Notes under the pieces: model-generated
Told to the model about the DNA's origin: nothing
What the model saw: the letters and a program-made list of their open reading frames with translations, nothing else
Database searches by the model: none
Position numbers and translations under genes: made by a program
Part shown: positions 34,579 through 42,990 of the stretch, piece after piece
Layout: the number at the start of each line of letters is the position of its first letter
Numbering within the stretch: the stretch's first letter is position 1
Origin: Paenibacillus sp. RC334
Lineage (GTDB): Bacteria; Bacillota; Bacilli; Paenibacillales; Paenibacillaceae
Reading direction: 5' to 3'
DNA length: 64,000 nucleotides
Assembly: GCF_030034735.1 (NCBI RefSeq)
Contig: NZ_CP125370.1
Coordinates: 1,798,001-1,862,000, forward strand

Positions 34579-35583
34579 TTAACGCTGGCTGACATAATCG
34601 GCGAGGATTTTCAAGTACTCATCATTCACCAATTTTCTGGGGGCAAATACGGCTGTTAAAAAAGTTAGAGATTTTGAATGTGCGACTTTTTCATTCATCA
34701 TGGAATGGTCGGCTTCAGGTAGATGGATGACGGACAGCAGCTCTGAAGGCACCTTCTGTCGATATACTCGTTCAGTATCTTTTACATCAACGTTAATATC
34801 TTTTCCAGCCAGAACCAAGAGTACAGGAGAATTAAAGTAGCCTAATTCTTCGGTGGAATCAGACCGGAAATTTTTGCCTATAAAGCTCCATCTTTCTTTG
34901 GAAATCAAATTGTCTGGGTTGGCTATTTTCAGGTATTCTTCATAAGAAGCTTGTTTTTTTAGTAATTGCAAAATCTGTTGATTGTAGTCCAATCTCTTTG
35001 TAATTTTTTGCGGAGTAGCCCCTTCCTGTTCCATCTCTTTTCTGGTGTTAAATTGCCCTTGTGTAATCCAGTTCACGGCCGGCGATACAAGGATGCTGAA
35101 AGCAATATTGTGCTCCTTTTTAACGATCTTAGGAATGACCCATCCTGCTTGACTGGCTCCCCATAGGCCGATTTTCTGCTTATCGATCATCGGTAAGGTA
35201 CTCGCCCAGTCTATTGCATATCGGATCTCCTGTGCCCGGTCCTCCATGCTTTGATCCAGCCAATTTCCAGGAGCGCCATTAATACCGGGCTTATTTAAGG
35301 ATAAGGAGGCGTAACCCTTGGAAGCGAACCTTTCCCACAGTGGTTTGTATCCATCATCATATGTGTCATTGATAGGACCATCCCCATGGACAAAAACAAC
35401 CAGTCCAACCTTTCCCGAGTAGTCCTTAGGCAAAGCTAATGTACCCGTTAATACCCCTTTAGGAGTCGTAATTTGTATTTTTTCTTCCGTCATCTTGTAG
35501 GAATCTTGATATAGAATAATCAATATTAAGGCAACAGCTAGACCTGACGCAATACCAAGGATAAGCTTGGATGTTCTTTTCAA
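34579..35583 (-). CDS. Membrane-anchored alpha/beta hydrolase
   Basis: A 334-residue protein with one N-terminal membrane helix (about 7-26), then an alpha/beta-hydrolase fold outside the cell. VVFVHGDGP provides the oxyanion loop and GLWGASQAGWV the nucleophile elbow (serine in G-A-S-Q-A, an unusual elbow because alanine replaces the first G-x-S-x-G position). The histidine is probably in LPEADHSMMNE. It is last in a three-gene minus-strand operon and overlaps the acetyltransferase stop by four bases. The substrate is unknown. Confidence 0.85.
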   Translation of the reverse strand: MKRTSKLILGIASGLAVALILIILYQDSYKMTEEKIQITTPKGVLTGTLALPKDYSGKVGLVVFVHGDGPINDTYDDGYKPLWERFASKGYASLSLNKPGINGAPGNWLDQSMEDRAQEIRYAIDWASTLPMIDKQKIGLWGASQAGWVIPKIVKKEHNIAFSILVSPAVNWITQGQFNTRKEMEQEGATPQKITKRLDYNQQILQLLKKQASYEEYLKIANPDNLISKERWSFIGKNFRSDSTEELGYFNSPVLLVLAGKDINVDVKDTERVYRQKVPSELLSVIHLPEADHSMMNEKVAHSKSLTFLTAVFAPRKLVNDEYLKILADYVSQR

Positions 35584-36233
35584 AGGTGTTCTCTCCTCGA
35601 ATGCAGTTTAGTTTCTTTCCAAGTCATCAGATGCCATACAGGCTCCTTGAACCAAAAATGTCGCAATCCATTGCATTTGGATTGTTCTACTTCAAACGCT
35701 AGTTTCTGATACAAACGGATGGCCCCCTGGTTCTTATGCTCTACATGAAGCGTCAACACATGAAAACCGGATTCAACCGTAAATTGCTGTGCGAAAGCTA
35801 GAAAACGTCGTCCTATTCCCTGATTACGATGACTTGAGCGAATCGCCAAATGATCAATATAGCACTCATCTGAGGCAGGCTTATATTCCAGCGCATGCAT
35901 ACCTGTCAAAAATTTAAATACATTGAAGCAGCCAAACTGTTTTATGAGCGGAGCCCAAGAAATGGGTTTTGTTTTAGGGAGCGAAGAGGAAGGTGCTTTC
36001 CATTTGAGGGAGAGAACACCGACAACTTCTTGGTTCTCTTTAACTACAAATTGCTTCATAGTTGAAGAATTAGGGTCTTGAACCCAGACCTTCATGAGTA
36101 GCTGCTGTATATCCTGATCTTCCAGTGTAACAAGAGCTTGAAATTTAGTTTTAAATGATTCCACTAAGAGCTTACATACAGCTTCATAATCTTGCTTTTG
36201 ATAAGCAACAATGTCAATTGATTCTGGACTCAT
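35580..36233 (-). CDS. GNAT-family N-acetyltransferase
   Basis: A 217-residue acetyltransferase. The acetyl-CoA motif is the stretch YIDHLAIRSSHRNQGIGRRFLAFAQQF, with the Q-x-x-G-x-G/A pyrophosphate loop as RNQGIGRR, followed by LTLHVEHKNQGAIRLYQKLAFEVE. It is the middle gene of the MerR-controlled operon, starting 27 bases behind the regulator. The target is unknown; a small-molecule or antibiotic-modifying role would fit a MerR locus but is inference. Confidence 0.88.
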   Translation of the reverse strand: MSPESIDIVAYQKQDYEAVCKLLVESFKTKFQALVTLEDQDIQQLLMKVWVQDPNSSTMKQFVVKENQEVVGVLSLKWKAPSSSLPKTKPISWAPLIKQFGCFNVFKFLTGMHALEYKPASDECYIDHLAIRSSHRNQGIGRRFLAFAQQFTVESGFHVLTLHVEHKNQGAIRLYQKLAFEVEQSKCNGLRHFWFKEPVWHLMTWKETKLHSRREHL

Positions 36234-36260
36234 GTAACTGCCTCCCGCACTCTAAGAAGT

Positions 36261-37031
36261 TTATTTTACTTTTACTTGAATCTCATATTGCAGCTTGTTG
36301 TTGTCGAACATGGATAGGTAGGATTTTTCTACTAAAATAATCTTGCTTTGGCACTTATATTGGTGCTGAGTGACATAGCGCTCTAATTGTTGGATTTCAT
36401 ACTCAATCTCGTCGTCTTCAGTGACGGAAAAATGCTTATAAAGATAGCTGCCTTCTTCCAGAATATAGTCAGCTGTATCTGTCATATCTGTCGTTTCATA
36501 ACATAGCTTCACTTGTCCAGAGTCAGATAGATAATGCAGATCATTTTCAAATAACTGAGGTGGAGCGGGTCGTTGTTCGAATAAATCCCTGGCAGTGAGC
36601 TCTTGATCTCTCTCAAATGCAAACCACAGCTTTAAATGTCGGGGACCTAGCAGCCTAATCTGATACTCATTGTCCTGATGAGTGAGGTTATGATGTTCTT
36701 TTAGCACTTTGTGAATAAACTGTTCGAGCAACTTCAAATTAGCTATTTCATCCTGTACCCTCTGCAGCGAATCCTCTAAAAGCTGGTTGTAATCATCGGT
36801 AGCGTAGGAAGTCATGCATTTTTCAATCTGACCCACAGAGACATTTAATTTACGTAGCAATAAAATATGGGAAAGCTGATAAATTTCATGAAGCCCGTAC
36901 ATTCGATATTGATTTTTTTCTGTGTATGACGGATACAGGATCCCCTTTTCTTCAAAATATCGCAGTTGATGTACAGATACATTCATAAGCTGTGAAAGCT
37001 GGCTGATCGTAATGTGTTCTTTCAATGACAA
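36261..37031 (-). CDS. MerR-family regulator with effector domain
   Basis: A 256-residue regulator: MerR helix-turn-helix (ITISQLSQLMNVSVHQLRYFEEKGIL), a coiled-coil dimerisation helix (about 80-125) and a C-terminal domain of about 130 residues resembling GyrI-like effector domains of BmrR-type activators. Its own promoter has the 19-base spacer and perfect dyad on which MerR proteins act. It likely activates the operon MerR-GNAT-hydrolase in response to a small molecule. Confidence 0.88.
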   Translation of the reverse strand: MSLKEHITISQLSQLMNVSVHQLRYFEEKGILYPSYTEKNQYRMYGLHEIYQLSHILLLRKLNVSVGQIEKCMTSYATDDYNQLLEDSLQRVQDEIANLKLLEQFIHKVLKEHHNLTHQDNEYQIRLLGPRHLKLWFAFERDQELTARDLFEQRPAPPQLFENDLHYLSDSGQVKLCYETTDMTDTADYILEEGSYLYKHFSVTEDDEIEYEIQQLERYVTQHQYKCQSKIILVEKSYLSMFDNNKLQYEIQVKVK

Positions 37032-37060
37032 GACTCCTTATGGTGTAGTTGAATAACTTC

Positions 37061-37091
37061 ACTATAAACCTTAGGTCAGACCTAAGGTCAA
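37061..37091 (-). promoter_or_regulatory. MerR-type promoter with 19-bp spacer and perfect operator
   Basis: On the minus strand TTGACC (37091-37086), 19 bases, TATAGT (37066-37061). CCTTAGGTC-A-GACCTAAGG (37069-37087) is a perfect 9-1-9 dyad filling the spacer. The over-long spacer is the hallmark of promoters untwisted by MerR proteins. Confidence 0.9.
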
Positions 37092-37226
37092 TAGCAAATT
37101 GAGGACAGCAAAGGAAGAGCAAATGAACGAACATAAATGATTTACCTGTCAGTGATAACCCGTTATAATCATAAGATTAGTGAGCATAAACAAGATGCTT
37201 AGGATGAAGGTTAGAATGGGGAAATC

Positions 37227-38105
37227 ATGGTGAAGACTTTCAAAAAGGTATATATTGAAATTACAAGTATCTGTAATCTCGCTTGCAGCTTTTGCCCTCA
37301 GACGCAGCGTGTTAAAAAATTTATTGATCCGGAAATTTTTCGCGACGTTCTTGACCAGGTCAAGCCGCATACGGATTTCATTTATTTGCATGTAAAAGGA
37401 GAGCCGTTGCTCCATCCGAAGATTGATCTTTTGCTGGAGAGCGCTCATGAAAAAGGATTGAAAGTGAATATTACCACCAACGGCACTTTGCTGCCCAAAA
37501 CCGGACATAAGCTGTTGGGTCAACCCGCGCTACGGCAGATGAATTTTTCGCTTCACAGCTTTGACGGGCATGAAGGCTCGGTAGATCGGGAAGGGTATTT
37601 GGGCAATATTTTTACGTTTGTAAGGGAAGCTGTGAAGCATAATGTCATTATCTCGTTCCGTCTCTGGAACCTGACTCAAGATAATTTGACTAATGTGCAG
37701 CGTCAGCGCAACCGTGAGACACTTGAGCGACTGGAGCAGGAGTTTGGGCTGGACTACCGGATTGAGGAAAAGGTTATACCTGGGAGTGGGATTAAAATTG
37801 CCCCCAACGTTTATTTGAATCAGGATCACGAATTTGAATGGCCTAGCCTGAGTGCCCCGGAGGATGATGGCAAAGGCTTTTGCCATGCGCTTCGCAGCCA
37901 GGCGGCGGTATTGGTGGACGGAACAGTTGTCCCTTGCTGTCTGGATGGGGAAGGCGTTATTAATTTAGGTAACGTGCATGAGCAATCTTTTTCCGACATT
38001 GTTGAAGGGGAGCGTGCAAATCGCTTGTACTTCGGGTTCTCCAAGAGAGAAGCGGTGGAAGAGCTGTGCCGCAAATGCGGGTACCGTAAACGATTTGGAA
38101 CATAA
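37227..38105 (+). CDS. Radical SAM protein with SPASM-like C-terminus
   Basis: A 292-residue radical SAM enzyme. The cluster motif CNLACSFC (C-x3-C-x2-C) is near residue 15, and GEPLLHP is the SAM-contact GGE-like motif. The C-terminal part has further cysteines (CHALRSQAAVLVDGTVVPCCLD, then LCRKCGY) for a second Fe-S cluster. Such proteins modify peptides or other small targets. No precursor peptide is visible nearby, so the substrate is open. ATG 37227 has a modest GGGGAA site. A shared terminator follows. Confidence 0.88.
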   Translation: MVKTFKKVYIEITSICNLACSFCPQTQRVKKFIDPEIFRDVLDQVKPHTDFIYLHVKGEPLLHPKIDLLLESAHEKGLKVNITTNGTLLPKTGHKLLGQPALRQMNFSLHSFDGHEGSVDREGYLGNIFTFVREAVKHNVIISFRLWNLTQDNLTNVQRQRNRETLERLEQEFGLDYRIEEKVIPGSGIKIAPNVYLNQDHEFEWPSLSAPEDDGKGFCHALRSQAAVLVDGTVVPCCLDGEGVINLGNVHEQSFSDIVEGERANRLYFGFSKREAVEELCRKCGYRKRFGT

Positions 38106-38176
38106 TAGACATTTGGCGAGTGCAGATTTCGAATCTCTGACAAATCGCTATCCCCGTTTTGAGCTTGGCCCATAGG

Positions 38177-38224
38177 AAAAGCCTCTAAATACCAAGGATT
38201 GATTGGTGTTTAGCGGCTTTTTTT
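38177..38224. terminator. Bidirectional terminator between radical SAM and TetR genes
   Basis: AAAAGCC..TAAATACCAA pairs with TTGGTGTTTAGCGGCTTTT. A-rich and T-rich flanks allow use from both sides. Confidence 0.8.
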
Positions 38225-38265
38225 GCGCACGTAAAACATGCTCAATTCATAAAAAAGGCATTTGT

Positions 38266-38832
38266 TCAGGCATTAACCAGTGCTTTGGCGTGCTGTTTGC
38301 CTGCCGAGAGAAGGCTGTCGCTCAGTTCAGGATCATTAACTGAACGTGCAAGCACAAGAGAACCGACCATGCTGCTGAACAACGCGCTACCTTTGGACAG
38401 ATCCATTCCTGCCAAACGGGAGATAAACGTAATCATTCGTGTCAGCTCCTGCGTGAATATCTGCCGGATTTCTTCGGAAGAACGGGCTATGTCTACGGAA
38501 AGAGCAGGAATAATACAGCCCATTTCTGTTTGATCACGGTGATGGATGCTTAAATAGTAGTCGATGATAACATTAATTTTGGGATCTTGCTCTTCTTGGT
38601 CAACAGCCTTCTGAAGAAGTGCGAGGGTATCACTGACAGCATAGCGACAGGCTTCGGCGACTAGCTCTTCTTTGTTGTCAAAGTGTGAATAGAACCCGCC
38701 GTGAGTTAATCCGGCCCCTTTCATAATAAAGGGCACACTTACATCGTGGATACCGTTGGCGCGAAAAGCCTGGGCAGCACTTTCAACGATCTTACTCCGC
38801 ACTTTCATCTTATGGCCTTTTGGATAAGGCAT
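38266..38832 (-). CDS. TetR-family regulator
   Basis: A 188-residue regulator with the TetR helix-turn-helix at residues about 8-55 (IVESAAQAFRANGIHDVSVPFIMKGAGLTHGGFYSHFDNKEELV) and a ligand domain after it. I chose ATG 38832 (MPYPKGHK), which has GGAGTGA upstream, over 38841. It is divergent to a dihydrolipoamide-dehydrogenase-like gene, and matching operator copies lie before both genes, so it probably represses both. Confidence 0.9.
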   Translation of the reverse strand: MPYPKGHKMKVRSKIVESAAQAFRANGIHDVSVPFIMKGAGLTHGGFYSHFDNKEELVAEACRYAVSDTLALLQKAVDQEEQDPKINVIIDYYLSIHHRDQTEMGCIIPALSVDIARSSEEIRQIFTQELTRMITFISRLAGMDLSKGSALFSSMVGSLVLARSVNDPELSDSLLSAGKQHAKALVNA

Positions 38833-38870
38833 TGTAATCACTCCAAGGCTTCATAATGCTAACTTCAAAA

Positions 38871-38996
38871 TATTATAATCATCATAATTAAACGTGTCAA
38901 TTGTTCTTCTTGCAACGACTACCTCAGCATGGCTGATCACGACTATTGACGTATACAAAATATGATGACTATAATATATTATAATCATCATATTTA
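38871..38996. promoter_or_regulatory. Divergent promoter region with duplicated TetR operator
   Basis: TATTATAATCATCATA occurs at 38871-38886 and 38977-38992. At the second site it forms a dyad, ATATGATGA...TCATCATAT (about 38960-38992), over the promoter TTGACG (38946-38951), 18 bases, TATAAT (38970-38975) of the downstream oxidoreductase. The first copy lies before the TetR gene. Confidence 0.7.
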
Positions 38997-39028
38997 AATC
39001 AGGCAATTTTAAAGGGAGGCATCAGGTT

Positions 39029-40414
39029 ATGAGCAAGCTTGAATCTGTAGATACCCTGGTCATTGGATCAGGTCCGGGAGGCTATGTGGCGGCAGAGCGT
39101 TCTTCTCAGCTTGGAATGAAGACAGCGATTGTCGAACGCAGTCAGCTAGGTGGAGTCTGCACGCATGTAGGCTGCATTCCATCCAAAGCTTTGATTGCCG
39201 AAGCACATCGCTATGAGGTACTCAGGCAGTTAAATCAGGCCGATACAGCAGCGTCATTCGTGAATGCTCAGGCCTTAAAGCAGGCGGTTGTAAATAAGCA
39301 GGCAGGCGGAGTCGGCTATTTAATGAAAACGGCAGGTGTGAGTATTCTGGAAGGGGAGGCAAGCTTGGTTGACGAGCATACAGCCATCATCAAGCAAAAT
39401 GGAGCGGAACAAACGATATCCTTTAAGCATGCCATATTGGCAACCGGTTCCCGCCCAATCGAGCTGAAAGCATTTCCGTTCGGCGGACGTATTTTGTCCT
39501 CTACAGAGGCGCTTTCGCTTCCAGAGGCTCCGACCAGTCTGGTCGTGATAGGCGGTGGATATATTGGCGTCGAGCTTGGACAGATGTATGCCAAATTTGG
39601 AACAAAGGTAACGATTCTGGAGGGAGGAGAACGGATATTGCCGGGGTTTGAGGCGGATCTTGTGGCCCCTGTTGTCAAGCAGTTGAAAACAGATGGTGTA
39701 AACATCGTAACTAGGGCGACAGCCGAAAACGTCGTGCAGAATGCGGATACCATTACGCTGCATTATTCAAAAGATCAGGAGCAGCATCATGTTACCGCAG
39801 AGTTTGTATTAGTTACTGTAGGCAGAAAACCCAATACAGATGGCAGGTTAGGACTGGAGCACATTGGCTTGCCAGTGACGAGCAGGGGGCTGATCGAGAC
39901 AGACGAGCAGTGTAGAACAGCTATTCCGCATATTTTTGCCATTGGAGATATTACGGAGGGTCCAGCGCTTGCCCATAAAGCTTCCTATGAAGCGAAGATT
40001 GCGGCAGAAGCGATAGCAGGTCAAGCTGCCAAAGTGGATTATAAAGCCATACCGCTGGTTGTCTTTTCTGAACCGGAGTTGGCTAGTGTTGGCCTAAGTG
40101 AAACAGAAGCCAAGGAAAAAGCCTTACCGATTATCATTGGCAGAGCTTCTTTTTCGATTAACGGCAGAGCATTGGCACTAAGGGCAGCAGAGGGGTATAT
40201 CAAAATCGTAGCAAAGCAGGACTCGGGAATCCTACTGGGGGCGCAAATTGTGGGTGTCGAAGCGTCAACACTCATTTCGGAGCTTGCTCTAGCCATCGAA
40301 ATGGGCGCAACCGTAGAAGACTTGGCTCTAACCATTCATCCCCATCCCACACTGGGAGAAGTAATTATGGAGGCTGCGGAGAACGCGGTCAGAAAAATGG
40401 ATAGTACAAAGTAA
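39029..40414 (+). CDS. Dihydrolipoyl dehydrogenase-like flavoprotein
   Basis: A 461-residue pyridine-nucleotide disulfide oxidoreductase. The FAD site is GSGPGGYVAAER, the redox-active disulfide lies in GGVCTHVGCIPSKAL, the NAD site is GGGYIGVELG, FAD contacts IFAIGDIT, and the catalytic base pair is HPHPTLGE (histidine and glutamate). These fit lipoamide dehydrogenase. It is not next to other keto-acid dehydrogenase subunits, so it may serve another disulfide system. It is controlled by the divergent TetR regulator. AAAGGGAGG precedes the ATG. Confidence 0.88.
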   Translation: MSKLESVDTLVIGSGPGGYVAAERSSQLGMKTAIVERSQLGGVCTHVGCIPSKALIAEAHRYEVLRQLNQADTAASFVNAQALKQAVVNKQAGGVGYLMKTAGVSILEGEASLVDEHTAIIKQNGAEQTISFKHAILATGSRPIELKAFPFGGRILSSTEALSLPEAPTSLVVIGGGYIGVELGQMYAKFGTKVTILEGGERILPGFEADLVAPVVKQLKTDGVNIVTRATAENVVQNADTITLHYSKDQEQHHVTAEFVLVTVGRKPNTDGRLGLEHIGLPVTSRGLIETDEQCRTAIPHIFAIGDITEGPALAHKASYEAKIAAEAIAGQAAKVDYKAIPLVVFSEPELASVGLSETEAKEKALPIIIGRASFSINGRALALRAAEGYIKIVAKQDSGILLGAQIVGVEASTLISELALAIEMGATVEDLALTIHPHPTLGEVIMEAAENAVRKMDSTK

Positions 40415-40436
40415 AGGCTCCGTAAGAATCACTTCA

Positions 40437-40466
40437 TTGCCTGTGAGAATGATTATCAACTATAAT
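40437..40466 (+). promoter_or_regulatory. Promoter with Fur box before the AraC-lipoprotein gene
   Basis: TTGCCT (40437-40442), 18 bases, TATAAT (40461-40466). GAGAATGATTATCAACTAT (40445-40463) matches the 19-bp Fur consensus at about 15 positions and overlaps the spacer and -10. Confidence 0.75.
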
Positions 40467-40534
40467 GGGTTATAGTTTGAATCTGAATGCGATCAGGTAC
40501 GTGGATGGTTTGGATCGGGGGCTGGACAAAAGCA

Positions 40535-42517
40535 ATGCAATTAAATGATCACATCTTGCTCTGGAATCATGTTTTTATACAAGTGATGGATGTTCGTCAT
40601 AAGAAAATGGGTAAAGGGGAGGAGTTGCGAACCTATAGACTTCCGGCCAGTGCGTTCTTGTATACTCTGCGCGGAAGTGCGCGAGTGCGGCTGGACGACA
40701 GCATTCATAGGGTGGGGCGTTTCCATGTGCTGCATGGGGGAAAAGGGATGTGCCTAAGTATCATTACGGAAGATGTGCTTGAATATTACATCATTCTGTA
40801 CAAGGCAACGTTGGCCCTGCCCGGTCGCAAGGAGATTGCACAATTGTTGGAAAAGGAGAATCCTTTTCAGAATCAGTATGCTTTCGCACCTCATTATCCG
40901 CTGCCTTTGTATGATAAAGTGAAGCTGTTGGAGCAAGAATGGCGCGAGGCTTCCGAACTTGGTAAACTGCATGTCAAAGCTTTATTTCATCAATTTGTAT
41001 ATGAGCTGTTGCAGCAGTTGTATCGACAAGGCATTGAACCCCTTAAGCCCGACCTGGTAGCGCAGGCTGTAGCTTATATTCGTGAGCATTCTAGCCGATC
41101 TTTGACACTTGAGTCCATTGCAGAGGAACTGGAGTGCAGCGCTGGGCATCTATCGAGGCTGTTCAAGAATAAAATGCACACCAGTCCGATTCATTACTTG
41201 GGTCAGGTACGGACAGATCGAGCAGTTCAGCTTTTAATGCAGACGGATGCCACTTTACAGGAAATTGCGGAGAGTGTGGGGTATTCGGATGCTCATTCAT
41301 TAAGCCGCAGCTTCAAGAAATATAAGGGATTATCTCCCGTACGATTCAAAAAAGAGCGGCAGCATCATTTCGGGAAGCAAGATCAGGATATGCACCAAAC
41401 GATGCTAAAATATGCCCTTCAGCAGACACCTTTCACACGTTATACTGATATTGATTATCAATATCGGTATAACGCGGAGGGAGATTTATTTATGCACGGA
41501 AGAGTCAAAATAACGGCTATGATGATTATGCTGTGTTTATCATTGATGCTGGGAGCTTGTTCCGCTCCTACAAATACAAATGGAAGCTCGCAAATAGAGG
41601 CTAATCCTACAACGACATCATCCAATGAGGATGGACAAGCAACGGTACAAGCAAAAACAAGAATAGTATCGACACTAAAAGGGGATGTAGAAGTACCTGC
41701 AAACCCGAAACGAGTTGCATCTGATCAGTATATGGGTCATCTTTTGAAACTGGGGATTATTCCGATAGGAGTCAGAAGCTTTATGCTGAATGAGGCTTGG
41801 ATTGATAAATCGGGATATCCAAAAGAGAAGTTGGCCGGAATTAAGGATCTTGGCGAATTCCCTATGAATTTGGAGAAGCTGACGGTTCTGCAACCGGATT
41901 TAATTATAGGTTCGATAGAAAAAAATATCGACAGCTACCAAAAGGTTGGAACAACCGTGTTCCTGCCATATTGGGAGGGCGAATCTACAGCGGGGCCGCT
42001 GGATAAATTCCGCAGAATCAGTGAAATCTTTGGCAAGCAGAAAGAAGCGGAGCAGTGGATCACTGAATATGAGAAGAAAGTCGCAGAGGCCAGAAAGAAA
42101 ATTGACGGTATCGTTAAAGATGGTGAGACGGTTTCCATCGTGCAAGTCGCGAATAAATCAGTATATGTTTTAGCGGCGAAAGGCGGCAACTACGGAAGTC
42201 CAACCATTTATCAGATGCTAAAGCTGCCACCTACGAAGAAAGCTTTAAACATGAAAGAAGGATTCGAAAGTATTTCGCTTGAGGTTTTGCCTGAGTATAC
42301 AGGGGATCATATCTTTGTATATGGTTCTGAAGATGAAGGGGCCAGTCAAGTTCTAAATAGTGAGCTGTGGAAAGGCCTTCCGGCTGTAAAAAAAGGACAG
42401 GTTTATATGTATGGCTCATTCAGCGAAAAGGGCGATGAGTTTGTCATGGAAGATCCTTATTCGCTGGAGCTTCAACTCGACACTATCGTGAATATCCTAT
42501 TAGCCCACAAAAAATAA
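40535..42517 (+). CDS. AraC regulator fused in frame to a siderophore-binding lipoprotein
   Basis: One open frame of about 660 residues. Residues 1-285 are a cytoplasmic AraC regulator (cupin-like sensor, then ESIAEELECSAGHLSRLFKNKMHTSPIHYLGQVRTDRA and EIAESVGYSDAHSLSRSFKKYKGLSPVRFKK). Residues about 286-318 are a linker that translates a promoter-operator. From residue 320 a complete lipoprotein begins: MHGRVKITAMM, hydrophobic core, lipobox LGAC, then a FecB-type iron-siderophore binding domain. A strong GGAGGGAG stands before the internal ATG 41492, so a free lipoprotein is probably made too. ATG 40535 is favoured; 40487 is possible. No permease genes follow. Confidence 0.85.
   Translation: MQLNDHILLWNHVFIQVMDVRHKKMGKGEELRTYRLPASAFLYTLRGSARVRLDDSIHRVGRFHVLHGGKGMCLSIITEDVLEYYIILYKATLALPGRKEIAQLLEKENPFQNQYAFAPHYPLPLYDKVKLLEQEWREASELGKLHVKALFHQFVYELLQQLYRQGIEPLKPDLVAQAVAYIREHSSRSLTLESIAEELECSAGHLSRLFKNKMHTSPIHYLGQVRTDRAVQLLMQTDATLQEIAESVGYSDAHSLSRSFKKYKGLSPVRFKKERQHHFGKQDQDMHQTMLKYALQQTPFTRYTDIDYQYRYNAEGDLFMHGRVKITAMMIMLCLSLMLGACSAPTNTNGSSQIEANPTTTSSNEDGQATVQAKTRIVSTLKGDVEVPANPKRVASDQYMGHLLKLGIIPIGVRSFMLNEAWIDKSGYPKEKLAGIKDLGEFPMNLEKLTVLQPDLIIGSIEKNIDSYQKVGTTVFLPYWEGESTAGPLDKFRRISEIFGKQKEAEQWITEYEKKVAEARKKIDGIVKDGETVSIVQVANKSVYVLAAKGGNYGSPTIYQMLKLPPTKKALNMKEGFESISLEVLPEYTGDHIFVYGSEDEGASQVLNSELWKGLPAVKKGQVYMYGSFSEKGDEFVMEDPYSLELQLDTIVNILLAHKK
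41439..41473 (+). promoter_or_regulatory. Strong Fur box inside the coding sequence
   Basis: A 35-bp palindrome, 17-1-17 with one mismatch, contains GATATTGATTATCAATATC (41447-41465), which matches the Fur consensus at 17 of 19 positions. It lies 19 bases before the internal ATG 41492. A -10-like TATACT (41441-41446) overlaps it. Confidence 0.85.
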
Positions 42518-42555
42518 AGTTTTATATAACTTTAAAAAATCGTCCCTTGGCCTGA

Positions 42556-42800
42556 TTCGTGCAGAACGTGTAACATACATTTCCGATAAATCATTTGGTT
42601 CATAGAGAAATAAACCGCTAAATATGAGGGGAAACCCTGTGCTTGGCGGTTTTTTTATGGTTATTTTATGATAAGTCAGCTCAGTCGCATATAGTAGTTG
42701 TCACTATAACGTTGTTGACAGCGGTTGAGGAGGCGCTAGAGTTGAATTTGATCACCTCAATGACTACCGTTGTGCCGACAATCAAGCTAGTATTTATGAT
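42556..42800. repeat. Diverged direct repeat, copy 1
   Basis: This segment matches 44688-44919 at roughly 85-90 percent by eye. It covers a spacer, a terminator hairpin (42613-42657: ACCGC...GGCGGT with inner AGGGG/CCCT, then T7) and the 3' end of a DUF4183 gene. It directly follows the AraC-lipoprotein gene. Confidence 0.8.
42681..42800 (-). pseudogene. DUF4183 gene remnant, last 40 codons
   Basis: On the minus strand 40 in-frame codons (IINTSLIVGTTVVIEVIKFN ... ICD, then TGA) match the end of the intact DUF4183 protein at 44799. The rest of the gene is missing; unrelated sequence starts beyond 42800. Confidence 0.75.
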
Positions 42801-42990
42801 TCACCACAATTCAATGCTTTTGGGATTGTTGTATGGATGAAGCAATAAAAAACAGTGAGTTTCCTCACATAAAACGACATATTCCGACACCGGAATGCCA
42901 TATTCTAGCAAGTGTTGATAGGCTATAATCGTAGCAGTGACAACAGATTGTCACTAAAATTTATTAGAGTCAGGATCGGTGGTTCAAATA

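Noticed and set aside
40487..40534. ATG 40487 as start of the AraC-lipoprotein gene
   Set aside because: It lies only about 14 bases from the predicted transcription start and has no ribosome site. ATG 40535 suits the AraC family better.
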